DNA of 64,000 bases, from NCBI GenBank assembly GCA_964030475.1, contig CAXIPT010000003.1, positions 4,462,131-4,526,130 on the forward strand. The letters run 5' to 3'. The translations under genes were made by a program, and so were the position numbers. The DNA is from Tethya wilhelma. Taxonomy: Eukaryota; Porifera; Demospongiae; Tethyida; Tethyidae. The notes below the pieces were generated by a model, which was not told the DNA's origin, ran no database searches, and worked only from the letters and a program-made list of their open reading frames with translations. Below, piece after piece: positions 24,638 to 37,001 of this stretch (positions within the stretch are counted from its first letter, which is position 1; each line of letters begins with the position of its first letter).

Positions 24638-27600
24638 TGATAGGGTGGTACAATAATTCACAATGGACGTACAGATATCCGTGACTAGTTGATGAGACGC
24701 AGGAAGAGAGAGAGATGGAATAAGGAGGATGTTGTCCACGTATGTTTCCATGGTACCTCTGGCAACAGCACCCAGCCATTCGTCAGAGGGATGCCCCTCT
24801 TCATCACCAGCAGATGAATCTAATACTGCATGGATATGGATAATTCAAGATAGCTTAATATACGTATAGAAGCCCATGGGCCAACTCAACAGTAAGGGTA
24901 CACTTACCTTCACTTGAAGGATTAGGGAACGGTAACTGGCCGTGTTTTAGAGCATGTACAAGTGCAGGATTATCTTGAGATGTGAATGGTTCCAACTGTT
25001 GAGGTAGTGTCAACAGATAGTCTCCAATCTGGGTGGGCATTATTTAGAATTGCTACCATTAATTGTTGCTAATATCAGGGGCTTTGTTACTTGTGCAAAA
25101 CATGCACACAATTTACCTCAGTAATATAGGGAAGAGGTGAGAGAGAAAAGGATGGAAGGTCATCCGTGATAGCCCGTGGGCTTTCAATCGGACTAGTCAC
25201 ACCAGTTTCCCAAACCTGTTTGACCGTGGCAATCAAGGTACAGAGTTAGAGACAGAGCTAGCAACTTTCACCGGCCTTGACACACACACACACACACACA
25301 GAGGGAGAGGGAGAGGGAGACTACTATAGCAGTCACATGCTCTCTCACCTTGAGTTGGGGTACATGAGAGAGCTTCAGTTTTAGACGAGAAAAGAGAATA
25401 TCAAACGCAAACTTGTGCACATGTTCATTCAAGGAGTCCATGAGATTGGCCGACTTGGCAAACAATGGATACTCTTCTCCACCTGTGGATGATCATACAC
25501 AGCTTATTCAACGTACGAATTGTGTCATGTGATGCTCATGTGACCATTTTCAATGGTGGTTAGCAACTCCACAACGGCAGTGTGTTCCTCGGGATGATAC
25601 ACAGAGAGGTAGTCATAGCAACCAAAGGGGGTGTGGTCATTGGCTGGTGTGCGTAGTTTGGACGTACATGAGACAACAGCTGAACAAACTTGAGAGCTTA
25701 AGGTCAAAGTTCGCAGCAACAATTCACCTAAAAAGTTAACAGATGAAAATAAATCATGACCTACATGTGACCCACACACACACACACCACTGACCACAAC
25801 ACTGGATGAGTCGGAATGCATGTTGTAGATTTGTCCACTCGTCACCCTCACTCACGGCCTCCGTATCCAAACCACACCCCCTTCTCAATTGATGCACACA
25901 TGAGGAGAGTTTGGACAAATATTGAGAGAACACACTCTGTCGTTTAGTTGGGAAGGAAACAGAAGAGAAAAAGTTTCTAGTAATCATAGGCAGTCTGAAA
26001 TACATTGTATCTGCTATTGTCTGTCTACTTATAGTTTAAGGATCAAACAAAGATGGCAACCATTGTTGATTTTCCACATGCCCGACATTGAAACAGTCTT
26101 ACCTCAAAAGCTTTGACTATTCCATTCAGCCCCCAGCCTTCAGTGAGCTGTAGACAATGGTCCAAACTTTCAGAGCAGTAGCTGAACACTTTAGGCACTG
26201 ATTCAGCCACTAGAGCAACACTCTCTTCCACACCTCCTGAAAAAGACTTGGAGGAGATCGAAGGGAAAAAAAAACAAAGGGGAAAAAAACAAAACAAAGA
26301 AAGACATGAGTAATCTCAATACTGACTGTGAAACTAATATTTTTAATAGCCACCTACTAGTTCTAGACTGTGGAGTTTGTGTCTCAGTGCCTGAGTCTCC
26401 ATGGAGGGGTACTTGACCAGCAGCTGACAGTAGGGAGAGTGGATGGTCTCCACCAGAGGATACAGGTGAGCTGGTGAGCCATCGCCCACAGCTCTCTCCA
26501 GTCCTTTCACAAACCTTTGAGCTGTCTGAAGAGGAAAAGGAGAAAAAATGGGTTGTTCAAGTTTTTCATTGTCTTAAAGACAAAATGTAGTCAGGCATAC
26601 TTGTCTTAGTTCTAGCAGTATTAGAAGAGGTTGTGTGTTTGATTTATCTCCCAGGACAGCAGTGTGTAAGCACTTGGCTAACGAAGGGGAAAGCCCCTCC
26701 AATGATTGACAGAATAGAGAGGACAGGAGTTGGATAGAATCTGAGAACACTTGGTTACACCAGACATTCTATGGGGGGTACAGCACAGTCAGTTTTACTA
26801 CAGTAAGTTAATGTGAATTGGTAACATGACAAGCTTTGCTAACTTCAGAGTGCCATTTTGCCAACAGTTCATCATAAAATGAGGACAGGCATTCCAAACA
26901 AGACTTAGCTGGGCTGTAGATGGTGGACCACATCTGCTGAATGGAAGTCTAGGTACCAAGAAATAAATACTATTGTAAACTCAAAATAATAGCCATCAAG
27001 CAAAGATCACTCTACTAGTACTAGACTGTACCTTGTGGCATCCAGTGTAGTAGTTTCTGACTTGAGGGTAGCGCTCAATGTCGGTAAAAATGGCCACATA
27101 TCTCTTGGCTTCTTCCAGGGAGTGAGCGTTGAAGGCTGTGATCAACCTCGGAGAGACAAGAGCCTCGAGACGATTCTTGAGACTCTCAAGAAACCGTTTC
27201 CTCTCTTCATAATCTGGTACGTCATGAAGGACGTTCTATCGAGAGAAAGAGAAATCACGCGAGACTCACTGACCATACAGGATCACAGTACGGTAAACAT
27301 CTTACCAGACTCTGTTGCATTCCAGAAAGTTTTTCTGCAATCTGCAATGCCAGCAGCAAAGAAAATGTCAAAAACAAAAGTGGTAAATGTAGGTATTGTA
27401 CACACACTCACACACATGTACCTTTTGGATGTCATGGGTAGCAAAGACGATCTCCACATCAGCCGAGAGAGTGGTCCAGTTGTCAGCTTCTTGGAGGGCA
27501 CTTTGAGACTCCATCATTCTTTTCTTGATGGCATCCAACTCCACTAGGGTCCGCATAGACTGAGCTGTGTCACTCTCCACCTAACGTGAACACACCAAGC

Positions 27601-28376
27601 AAACATTCTGATGACTATATTATTCAGTGAAATAATCTGCAGGACTACTGTACGTATACATGTCATGTGTACATACCCTCTTTATATCTTCTTTGACTAT
27701 TTGCATCTGCTCTCTAAGTAGAGTGGCCTCTTGTCTGACAGCCTCCACATCTCGAAGAACCCTACAAAAGAATCACATATCTTTCACCAACGATTATCTA
27801 GATGGCCACATTGAACTTTAATATATAACAAGCTGTTCTGTGTACATGTGTATTGTACAATGTGCAGATTGTTGGCATTAATAACATACCTGGGCACATT
27901 CTGTACCATCTGTAAGCTCGTCTCTTCAAGTGCATTATTCACTTCTTGGATGAACAGCTGTAACTTCATCACCAGAGTCGAAGCATGCACCTACAGAGGA
28001 ACAGACACTCCCCATGTACACATTGGGTTATGAAATCAAATAGAGTAATGGGCGGGGTTTCCAGACAGCGTTAGTTTGCGGACAACATGACAATGTAAAA
28101 GTTCTAGTTAGCCAGATCTCGCACAAGATACACATATGTGGGGGCTGGCTAGCAAAACAAGTGTATCACTAACTGAAACTTGTGTATCACTAGCAAGACT
28201 AGTACAATTGTCAAATTGTCCGCAAACTAACGCTGTCCGGAAACCCCGCCCATCACTCTATGCTCAAGGTCTCTCCTTACATCAATAGGTGTCTGTGTAT
28301 CTCTATGTGCTCTGAGCGCTCCATTCACCCAGTCCTTCACCTGGAAATCACTGTCGGAGAATTTGCTGAAATCCAT
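24305..28376 (-). CDS. COG7: Conserved oligomeric Golgi complex subunit 7
   Basis: Eighteen exons: 28281-28376, 27890-27990, 27677-27761, 27422-27580, 27306-27341, 27032-27235, 26844-26948, 26601-26768, 26358-26525, 26103-26246, 25795-25936, 25545-25727, 25349-25482, 25117-25215, 24908-25028, 24673-24825, 24479-24569, 24305-24380; 754 residues (human 770). A lobe B subunit of the COG tethering complex for retrograde Golgi traffic. The N-terminus is near-identical to human COG7: [61 protein letters not shown]. The C-terminal exons match [20 protein letters not shown] and [18 protein letters not shown]. The donor of exon 12 (GTCACA) and the acceptor of exon 10 are weak but are the only phase-consistent options. 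A 216-bp MITE sits in intron 1. Confidence 0.95.
24587..24633. repeat. (GA)n microsatellite in a COG7 intron
   Basis: On the minus strand this is a (TC)n run ending shortly before the acceptor of exon 17, so it may double as the polypyrimidine tract. Confidence 0.9.
28043..28258. mobile_element. 216-bp MITE with TA target-site duplication and ~50-bp inverted repeats
   Basis: Flanked by TA at 28041-28042 and 28259-28260. Terminal inverted repeats begin GAGTRATGGGCGGGGTTTCC and pair for about 50 nt with a few mismatches. The centre is short and non-coding. It is inserted in COG7 intron 1. The structure is that of a Tc1/mariner-type non-autonomous element. Confidence 0.8.
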
Positions 28377-28458
28377 GGGAGCCCTTTTATTCAAAATTTT
28401 CACAGATTTCTTCTAAATAGAACAGTTCATATTCGACCTCTGACCTTTACTTGAAGCA
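28377..28458. promoter_or_regulatory. 82-bp bidirectional promoter COG7/EXOSC2
   Basis: The two ATG codons are separated by only 82 bp of AT-rich sequence. No strong known motif was recognised; TGACCTTTACTT close to EXOSC2 resembles a nuclear-receptor half-site. Confidence 0.4.
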
Positions 28459-30531
28459 ATGAGTGGCTTATTTGAGGAATCTGCCAAGAGACCTCGAGTA
28501 GAAACATCTGGCAGAGACAGTGGTCTGCATTTTGTAGCACCGGGAGATGTCATAACAACTGATACTGGCTACATGAGGTATTTGAGTGTGCATGCACATG
28601 TGCACTGAAGTGTAATGGGGATGTCCCTAATAATTAATTCACATGACATTGTTATATCAATCTCATACCATGCAGAGGACATGGAACATATACAGTGGGA
28701 GATCAGTTGTGTGCGTCAGTTGCAGGAATTGTTGAAAGAGTGAACAAACTCATCTATGTGAAACCACTGAAATCAAGGTACGTGACATATAACGTGGTGC
28801 GATTTACTACTAACTAGCTACTTTTATACAGCACGGTATAATGAATAACTAGCAGTACACTGAGTCCAGGAAGATTACCTCGCACAGATTCAAAATAATG
28901 CAAGCTAGCTAAAATTGGAATTGGCATTTTGCAGCTTATTGTGTATATAGCTGATTGCCGGTAATCATGATCATTCTACAGTAGTGCAGTAAGCAAGCTA
29001 GCTAGTAGCTCTCACCTCTTCTGGTGTTAGCTAGAGTATGGGCATTGGAAACCGATGAGCACTCCAGTGGCCGTGCTTTATAGTACTTGCATGCATGTGT
29101 CAGTGACATCGATCGGTAACAGTCATCAAATTCAAATCATGATAAATGCATAACTGGTACAATTGCCAAATTGGCACTGTTTTCATTCGGTGTTGGCTGT
29201 TACTTCCATAATTTTTGGCCCTGCACAATCACATGCCTCGTGCTAAGGTCCTTGGCAATTATATCTCTCTACATACACACATGTATGCAGGTACAATGGA
29301 GAAGTAGGTGATGTCATAGTAGGACGAATAATAGAGGTGCTTCAAATATAAGCATTTTTTGTTGGTGATTTTTAAATGAAAACTTTATTCAGTAATTTTT
29401 AATAAATACGTTTTTTTCCCCTTTCAGGTTCAGCAGAAGCGATGGAAGGTGGACACCTTCTCTCGGTTGGACTCTGTTCTCCTTCTCTCCTCGGTCAACC
29501 TCCCTGGGGGGGTCCAACGAAGGAGAGGTGTCCAGGATGAGCTAATGATGAGAGACTACTTCCAAGAAGGAGATCTCATCAGTGTAAGCCGGAGTCTATG
29601 TAATAGATGTACCACTGGTTTGGCTCTGTCTGTTGATGCTGTGATTGCTGTTCCTCTATAAGGCCGAGGTCCAGCAAGTGTTTGGCGATGGTGCACTCTC
29701 ACTACACACCCGCAGTCTCAAGTATGGCAAGGTGTGGTAGTACACAGTACACATTATACAGTATACAGTATACAGTATACAGTATACAGTATACAGTATA
29801 CAGTATACAGTTATACAGTGTACAGTATATTATATGGTGATACTGTATACTGTAAACCGTATACTTTGATCAGAAAGATGTTTCGATCTGTAGAAATTTT
29901 AACTCTTCAATTTCTAAATTCTATATTTCTTCTTTATCTAAACCCTTATGATCATAGTTGAGGACACAAGGAACATTTGTTGCCGTCCCTCCTTCTCTGG
30001 TGAAAAGATGCAAGAACCACTTCCACAACATGCTGTGTGGTGCTAGTATCATTCTTGGCAACAATGGCTACCTCTGGATCAGCACGCAAGTCACAGACGA
30101 CCACCAACAACCACAGAAGAGGCTTCAGACCTTTGACAGTGCTGACTCAGCACTTCATGGGAAGGCGGAGCCTGTTACCAGGGAGGAGAGGGAGACCATA
30201 GCAAGATTGAGGAACTGTATTTTGGGACTTGCTCGGCAAAAGATCATGCTTTTTGATACCACTATACAGTACACCTATGATGCTTCATTGAAATACGAGG
30301 TAGGTGTATAAATTACAAATAGTTATGTATAGTAACTAAATTAATTTTCAGTTTCAAAACTGCAATATCATGATATATTGGCTAATAGCACTAATTTCTA
30401 CAATGAAGAACAACAATATTATAACATGTTTCACAATGCCTCATACAAATTTTCAACAGGTAAAAGAATTGCTCCAACCAGAAGTTGTGGTTGAAATCAC
30501 AGAACCAGCTAGAAATGTACTGACAGATTAA
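28459..30531 (+). CDS. EXOSC2: Exosome subunit Rrp4
   Basis: Seven exons: 28459-28577, 28676-28777, 29291-29336, 29428-29583, 29663-29731, 29958-30299, 30460-30531; 301 residues (human 293). An RNA-binding cap subunit of the nuclear and cytoplasmic RNA exosome. The N-terminal domain has FVAPGDVITTDTGYMRGHGTY. The S1 domain has NGEVGDVIVGRIIEVQQKRW and SVLLLSSVNLPGG. KH-type sequence follows: HNMLCGASIILGNNGYLWIS. The polyadenylation hexamer AATAAA lies at 30534-30539, directly after the stop. Intron 5 contains a 7-bp tandem repeat. Confidence 0.95.
29756..29818. repeat. ATACAGT 7-bp tandem repeat
   Basis: About eight direct copies of ATACAGT in EXOSC2 intron 5. A partly complementary stretch (GATACTGTATACTGTAAACC, about 29840-29860) lies just after, so a hairpin is possible. 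Confidence 0.85.
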
Positions 30532-30757
30532 TTAATAAACATACACTTTACAATCAACAACAATACCAAAAAGTGGCACAATTAAAAATTGGGGGATATA
30601 TAGTTGGGTATTTATAACTTTATCTGCATCACAACATCTAGTAGATTATTAAAACATCGACAAATTATCTATCAATAACAAAGTATACATTTACACACCT
30701 TATAATTAAGAGACAGCTGGTAACACAGCACAAAAGTATTGCGAGTGTGAGTGGCTA

Positions 30758-32882
30758 CTAGTTTTGTTGGATCTTTTCTTGTTTCTCTCTCTTCTGGGCC
30801 TTTGAAAAGTGAAAGAAATGGACCTCTTTGCGAAGCCTGTCCACAAACTCCGGTGCTTGCTTGTGACCATCTTTTGTGAACGCCTTCGACACTTGAAAAT
30901 TGACTTTCTTCATCATGCTGCTCAGATTGTGCGTATAGGCCTGCTTAGTCAGCACTTTACACAGCTCTGAGATGTACCAAGAGCCATGGCGACGACTGCG
31001 ATAGGCTGCATTACCCAGAGGGGTTGCATAGCCAAAGAAGAAGTCGGCCTCTTGAGGGATTGATGGTGTGCCAAGGGTAGGGGCATCATGATGGATATCC
31101 ATATGCTCAAAACCTTCGTCTTCTGAATCTCCACGACAAGCTTGAATGAAGAATAGCTTGGGCTTTCCCCTGAGTGATCCACACATCTTCATGACTCCAG
31201 CAAGATCCAAAAGATTCACAGATTCACTGTCGGCTCCATGGACCAAATTTGACTCTCCATGTGTGAGAATGCAGCATATGAAGCTGTCGTACTCAGAATG
31301 ATCACGCTGAGCTGTCTGCATCATCAAATGATTCATCTGCTGAGAGGTAAGATTCTCGTGAAGCTCGACTTTGTAGCGCAAGTAGCGAAATGTCTGCGTC
31401 AGGTTATATTCATCAATTTTAGCTCCTCCACGTTCAGTGTGAGCCTTTTCAGGATCAGTGCGATGGAAAAACTGGTGGTTGTTTATGATGATACAAAGGC
31501 CGTGCGGTGACCTGGTCATGGGGTAGAGCTCCTCAGGATCAAAAGCGTTGTTCGAAGCTTGGATGACTTCCATCCTCTCGTGGAGATTTCGTACATCCAT
31601 GATGAGGCTCTGTACCTCTTCGTTCTTCACCTTCAGCATGTCTTCGAGGTTTCTGATGCTCTGTGTGTACACCTCTACCTCTCCAACACGCTCCTGAATA
31701 ATGCCCTCCATGCGATCATGAGCATCGGTCAGCTCCAATTTCAGGTTTTCAATCTCCTTTTCCTTTTGAGACAGCTCTCCCTCTTTCAATCCCAATTCTT
31801 GCAGAAGTTCGTTTGTTTCGGCTTTTTGTCCCTCTACCGGAGGCACAAAAGAATCGCCTGGTCCTTTTTCAAACGGATCAAACAGAAGACCAAAAGCATA
31901 CTTCTGAGACTGCTGCACAGCTGGATTCCACTGTTGCTGTTGGTGATGCAGCTGTCGTACTTCAGGTACCTCATTCAGAGGAGGGTACCTCGGCTGTGAT
32001 TGCCGACGTTGTCCCACAACGTCAGGATGCCCCTGACCCTGCTGCTGGAAGATCCTTGGCTCTTGTTGCTGGAACGTATAGTGTTGAGGCGGTTGCTTCG
32101 GTGGTAGATATTGGAACTGCCTTTCCATTGCAAGCTGCTGGCGCTGGTGGAGCGGTACAGGTGGGGACTGCACCTGGCTCCCCAAATCTTGGGAAAGATG
32201 GCTGGTGTAGGTTACAGGCCCCACGCCACCACCAGAAAATCTTCGGTCACCAGGAAAGACCCTCTCGTTCTCCCTCGGTGTTAGTGTTCCTTCACTGCTG
32301 GTCATGGAAAAGCCACCCAAATCACTTGATGTAAGGGAGCTCTCTGACATGGATCTGTTCGGTGTCATCATTGAAGCTGTAGAAGTTCCAGAGTAGCTTC
32401 TTCCAATGGTTGGTGACACAGCTTGTGACTCTTGGACGGGATGAACATTCTGGTACTGGGAGCGCTCTCTCACCATTTGTTCCGAACTTTGGACTGGGTG
32501 ACCACTCAAGTACTGAGGCTGCCCGCTGTTTCTCATATTCATAACAGGCTGTGCTGGACGGTTAGCTGAAAATCATCGAAGAACAATAATAGCAAAAGGT
32601 AACACATTTCCTCCCCCCTCCAAGCTACGTATCTGTTATACCATACAACAAAATGGAGTTATTGGAACTGAACTGTCTCCTGATTGCATCAGCACATGAG
32701 CTATTGCTAACCAGGCAAATAAGAAAACCACCCATTGTACATGTACCCACACACATACTGCTGTACTTAAGGGGTACAGACAAACGCTTATGGGGAATTT
32801 TGTTTTTTCCCCCTAGAAACCCCTTTTAGTACATGACAATGCATTTGATCATCTGTCTCTGGTATGTGTTGTGCACGTGTAG

Positions 32883-32920
<38 letters not shown>

Positions 32921-33517
32921 TGACAATCTACCTTGCATCTCTTGCCCAGTAGGGTGCACATGTGTTGGCTGTCCGATTTTCATGTGGTAGCCATTGATGA
33001 TTTTGCAGAGATCCGTCCGTCCTATCTCATGTAGATTCTTCTCCATGAACTTCATATCATTGGGACTCACAAGCTGCCTCTGGTGGAGCATCTTGAACAG
33101 CTGAGTGGCAGAGAAGACGTGATCTTTGCTGACGTGGAGATAGGTCTCGCCCAGAATGTAGACCAGGCGTTCTAGATCAGTGGAAGTGAGTCCCCTTGCA
33201 ATATTTAGGAGGCATTCGGTGTAGAGGTAGTCTTGTGATGTTGGTCTTGGTACTGGATCAGGAATGTGGAATTCGGCCAGTTCATTCAGTAAATTGGCAT
33301 GATCAATACTAGTGAGGAGTTGAGCTAGAAACTCCAGGTTGTCCTTAGATAGTTTTCCTTTCTCTTCAAGAGCTGAGAACAGATCTGTAGCTGACCTGAC
33401 TTGTTCAATCCTGGACACAGAAACCGCTCCAGTCAGCTGACACAAAAACGTCAGCTGGTCCAGGGATTGACGTGTGAGTTTCTCTCCGATCCTATAGAGA
33501 CAAATACGAAAATCCAT
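30758..33517 (-). CDS. Tandem-DED initiator caspase with Q-rich and coiled-coil linker
   Basis: Two exons, 32932-33517 and 30758-32565, join in phase to 797 residues. DED1 lies at 1-82 (MDFRICLYRIGEKLTRQSLDQLTFLC) and DED2 at about 98-178 (LYTECLLNIARGLTSTDLERL; FMEKNLHEIGRTDLCKII). This pair is diagnostic of caspase-8/10 and FLIP relatives. Residues about 196-435 are Gln/Ser/Pro-rich and low-complexity. About 439-530 is a heptad-like coiled coil (QKEKEIENLKLELTDAHDRM). The peptidase domain (about 545-790) has catalytic His631 in THGESN and Cys672 in QACRG, plus GSWYISELCK. It is probably an active initiator caspase acting on a death-receptor-like platform. Human caspase-8 is about 480 residues with a short linker, so the insert of over 300 residues is unusual. 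Head to head with WDR31. Confidence 0.9.
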
Positions 33518-33788
33518 GGTTCTTTCTCTCCCTCACTCAGTCTCTCTCTGTCTCTTTTCTTTACTGGCGTTGAGTTCTGTTTTCGTTATAGGGAAAATCC
33601 AAAATGACGTCAATACGTAAAGGTTATAACGTTATCCTGCGCATCATATTACGTCACGACTAATTAATTAACTAGCCTCGCCCAAATCTGTTAATTAAAG
33701 AAAATTCAAAGTTAATAACATTTGAGTAAACATGCGATAGAAGCCAGATTTTGTTTATTCTTGCTAGGGCTAGTTAAACAACAAGGAA
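33518..33788. promoter_or_regulatory. Bidirectional promoter caspase/WDR31 with two CRE sites
   Basis: The 271-bp start-to-start space contains a perfect CRE TGACGTCA at 33605-33612 and a variant TTACGTCA at 33649-33656. CREB/ATF-type control of one or both genes is an inference. A (TC)-rich block lies next to the caspase start. Confidence 0.5.
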
Positions 33789-35635
33789 ATGGGAGGTAGT
33801 TCTTCCAAACAGCAGGAGCAGAAAAAGCTCGACTCGTCCCTAAACTGTGCAAACGGGAACAAAGCACCTGAAGCTGAAAATTTGGCGGGAGAAGTTACAG
33901 AGCTAGATGAAGAGATGCAAGTCCACACCGAGCCCATTCTCACGCTGTGCACGCTCGGAGAGGAGCAACTATTGTCAGCAGGAGTGAACAGGGTGTGTGC
34001 AGTTGAGCCATCAACACTAACAACCTAGATCTTTATTAAACATGGGCCTAGTCATTTTGATCTCTCTGCTCTCTCTTATCCTTGTTTCATTTGCATATGA
34101 ACACAATATTTTTTGTATTTCATTCAGGATGTTGTACTGTACTCCTGGACAAAGGAACAGGCTTGTGCAAGGTTTAATGGTGCAGCTAAAGATGTGACAA
34201 AGGTAGGCTGGCCCTCTTTGTACTGTGAACAAACTACCGTACATTTACGACGAATTGCTTTGGGAGAGAGCTTCGTGTTTACCTAAACTAGTCAAAGTAA
34301 TCATCAAAGGCTCCTTGCCTTGCAGTGTGTACCAACACCTCCTTTGCCAATGTCCATAACACACTCTTTTCGAAAATTTGCCAAATACAGGTCCACTACA
34401 ATACCAAGTCGGGACTGATATATGCTGCTTCTCGCGATAGGGTCATTTATGCCTGGAAATGGCCGAGAGCAGTAATAGTGCCCGACAGACCGAGCGAAAC
34501 TGATAAGAGAGGGAAAGATCGGATAGCTACACAGGTACTCTGGAGGGCGGACCAAACGTTCAACGGTCACACTCTAGGTGTCACAGCTCTGGCATCGAAT
34601 GACGGTGGGTTGGTTGGTTATGTGTAGTGAGTCAATTGTATGGATTGTGTAGAAGCGATTATGACTGTATTCTTTAGTCGGCACTGGTATGTGGTTGTTT
34701 GGGTTTGAAGAATGTGTCACAGCTGTGTGTGTTGGTGTCTAGCTGAAGAAAGTGCTTCAACATTTGCTTCTGTTGAGTCTCAGAATACGAATGGTTTTGT
34801 TTTTATAAAAAATCTCTTCCTTATCTCCATCTAACCATGGATATTATAGCTCTCAGAACTATAATATCCACGATCTAACATTTTGTGTGTGAGTGGTTTT
34901 GTTTTTATAAAAAATCTGTACCTTGTGTGTTTGTCCATTATGTATCCAAGCTCCACTGCAAACAGCCCTGATATGTATCATGAGCTCATGAAGGCCTACG
35001 GCCCTCATGAGCTCCTGTATGTATTTATGCATGTGCTGAAGGAATGTTAGTGGGAGGGATCTGGGAGTGAATGGAGATTCCTAAGTGCCCACAACAATGC
35101 TCTTATCGATCGTTGATTGTCCCACTCTGTTTGTACCTTTGCATACATACAGATAGGTGGACTATGATTACAATCCGTGCTTGTATGGGCTTTTTCTTAA
35201 GGCACTTTGTTCACACTGAAAGTATTGTGTGTTCTTATGCATACATGCATGGAATCTTAATCCAATACCCAATGTGAATGGTGGCGTCCATTTGTGTTCA
35301 TAGCATGCCCGTATCAAATGGTGGTTGGGTTTGTTGTGATATCGAATGTCCAAGTTGTTCTTCGGTATGGAAGAACAGCTTCAGTATTCCTTTTACAAAG
35401 TTTACGATTTCAGTTAGGTATGTATAGATATACTCCATGTGTGTGTGTGTGTGTGTGTGTATCAATTAGCTATGTAAGTTATCTTGTTGCAACTGTCCGT
35501 ATTATTGTTGTGACACCATTGGATGTAGAGTATTCGGAGCTGCTGGTCTCTGGATCGAGGGACAATTCTGTTGGTCTGTGGGACATTGTTACCAGCAAGT
35601 CCATCTCTTCAATGTATGCTCCTCGAAATTTGGTG

Positions 35636-35702
<67 letters not shown>

Positions 35703-35898
35703 ATGCATCCCATCCCAGCTTGTAGTGTGGATCCTGTCCATCTGTGTTTTCATGTACTCTAATTATTACCTAAAGAATTTTGTGATAATGGTGTCTTGAT
35801 TGGAGTGGTGGTGTTTTAGTCTCAGTTGCATTTGTCTTCATTACGAGTTGCATTTTTTGTAGTTACAGCATAATCAGTGCATACTAAATCTGCTCCTA

Positions 35899-35929
<31 letters not shown>

Positions 35930-35931
35930 CN

Positions 35932-36016
<85 letters not shown>

Positions 36017-36929
36017 GTTACCGGGCTGGAGTGGATTGATGGAGAGAAGGCAGTGTTACAGTCCAGTGAAGACAAGACTCTCAGAGTTTGGGACTTGAGA
36101 AGTTGCAGCACCGTTCAACATTTCAGAGCCAGGAATTATGTGCAGGTGAGCAAGGATGACCACCAGCTACAGTTGTACATGCACCAGTTGTATGCCTTGT
36201 ATGTCCATGTTGTATACTTGTACAGCGTGTGTGTAAAATCCCATTAGATATAAAAAAAATTGCACAAGCTGGACAATTCTTGGTAGTGTATTGTGGAAGT
36301 TATATTTTTTATGTACGCATCCTTTGATGGATTTTGGTTTTTAGTTTCAGTGTATAATTCTATGCGATATAGTTGAGATTCAATTCACATGAAGTATACA
36401 TAATACAACACGCCCACTTCTCACCACACACATACACAGACATGTTGCGCAGTGTCTGACTCTAGACAGGAGTTCCTTAGTGGCAACACTGGCACTGAGG
36501 GGGTCGGTGCCGAGGTAAATCTATGGGATAGGAGAAATGAGAAGAGACCGATACGAGAGTTTAAAGGCCACACCGAGAACGTGTGTGATTGTATGTTCTT
36601 GTCTTACTGCGGACAGCAACTGTAAGAGAGCTACTGTACATTGAAATGTGAGTGAGTGAGCTGGAATTTTGCTTTCCTTTTGCCGTTCCTCAGGGTGGTC
36701 TCTGCTGGTAAGGACTCGACAATAAGAGCGTGGGATAAGGAATCTGGAGGTTTGTTCTACATGTGCTTGTGTGTATTCTTCGTGTAGACATCATTTAACA
36801 ATTTGCAAAATCCATATTATAAACAATGGCATACTGTAGTATGGATTACATCTGCATGCCTTTCATACCATAGGGTTGTTTTACTGACAACATTGGTGAT
36901 TGACTCAGTTTTTACATTTTCTTTTTCTT

Positions 36930-37001
<72 letters not shown>

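Noticed and set aside
29756..29818. CRISPR-like regular repeat
   Set aside because: Seven-bp units without spacers in a eukaryotic intron; simple tandem repeat.
31813..32334. 173-codon plus-strand ORF
   Set aside because: Shadow of the Gln/Pro-rich caspase linker on the opposite strand.
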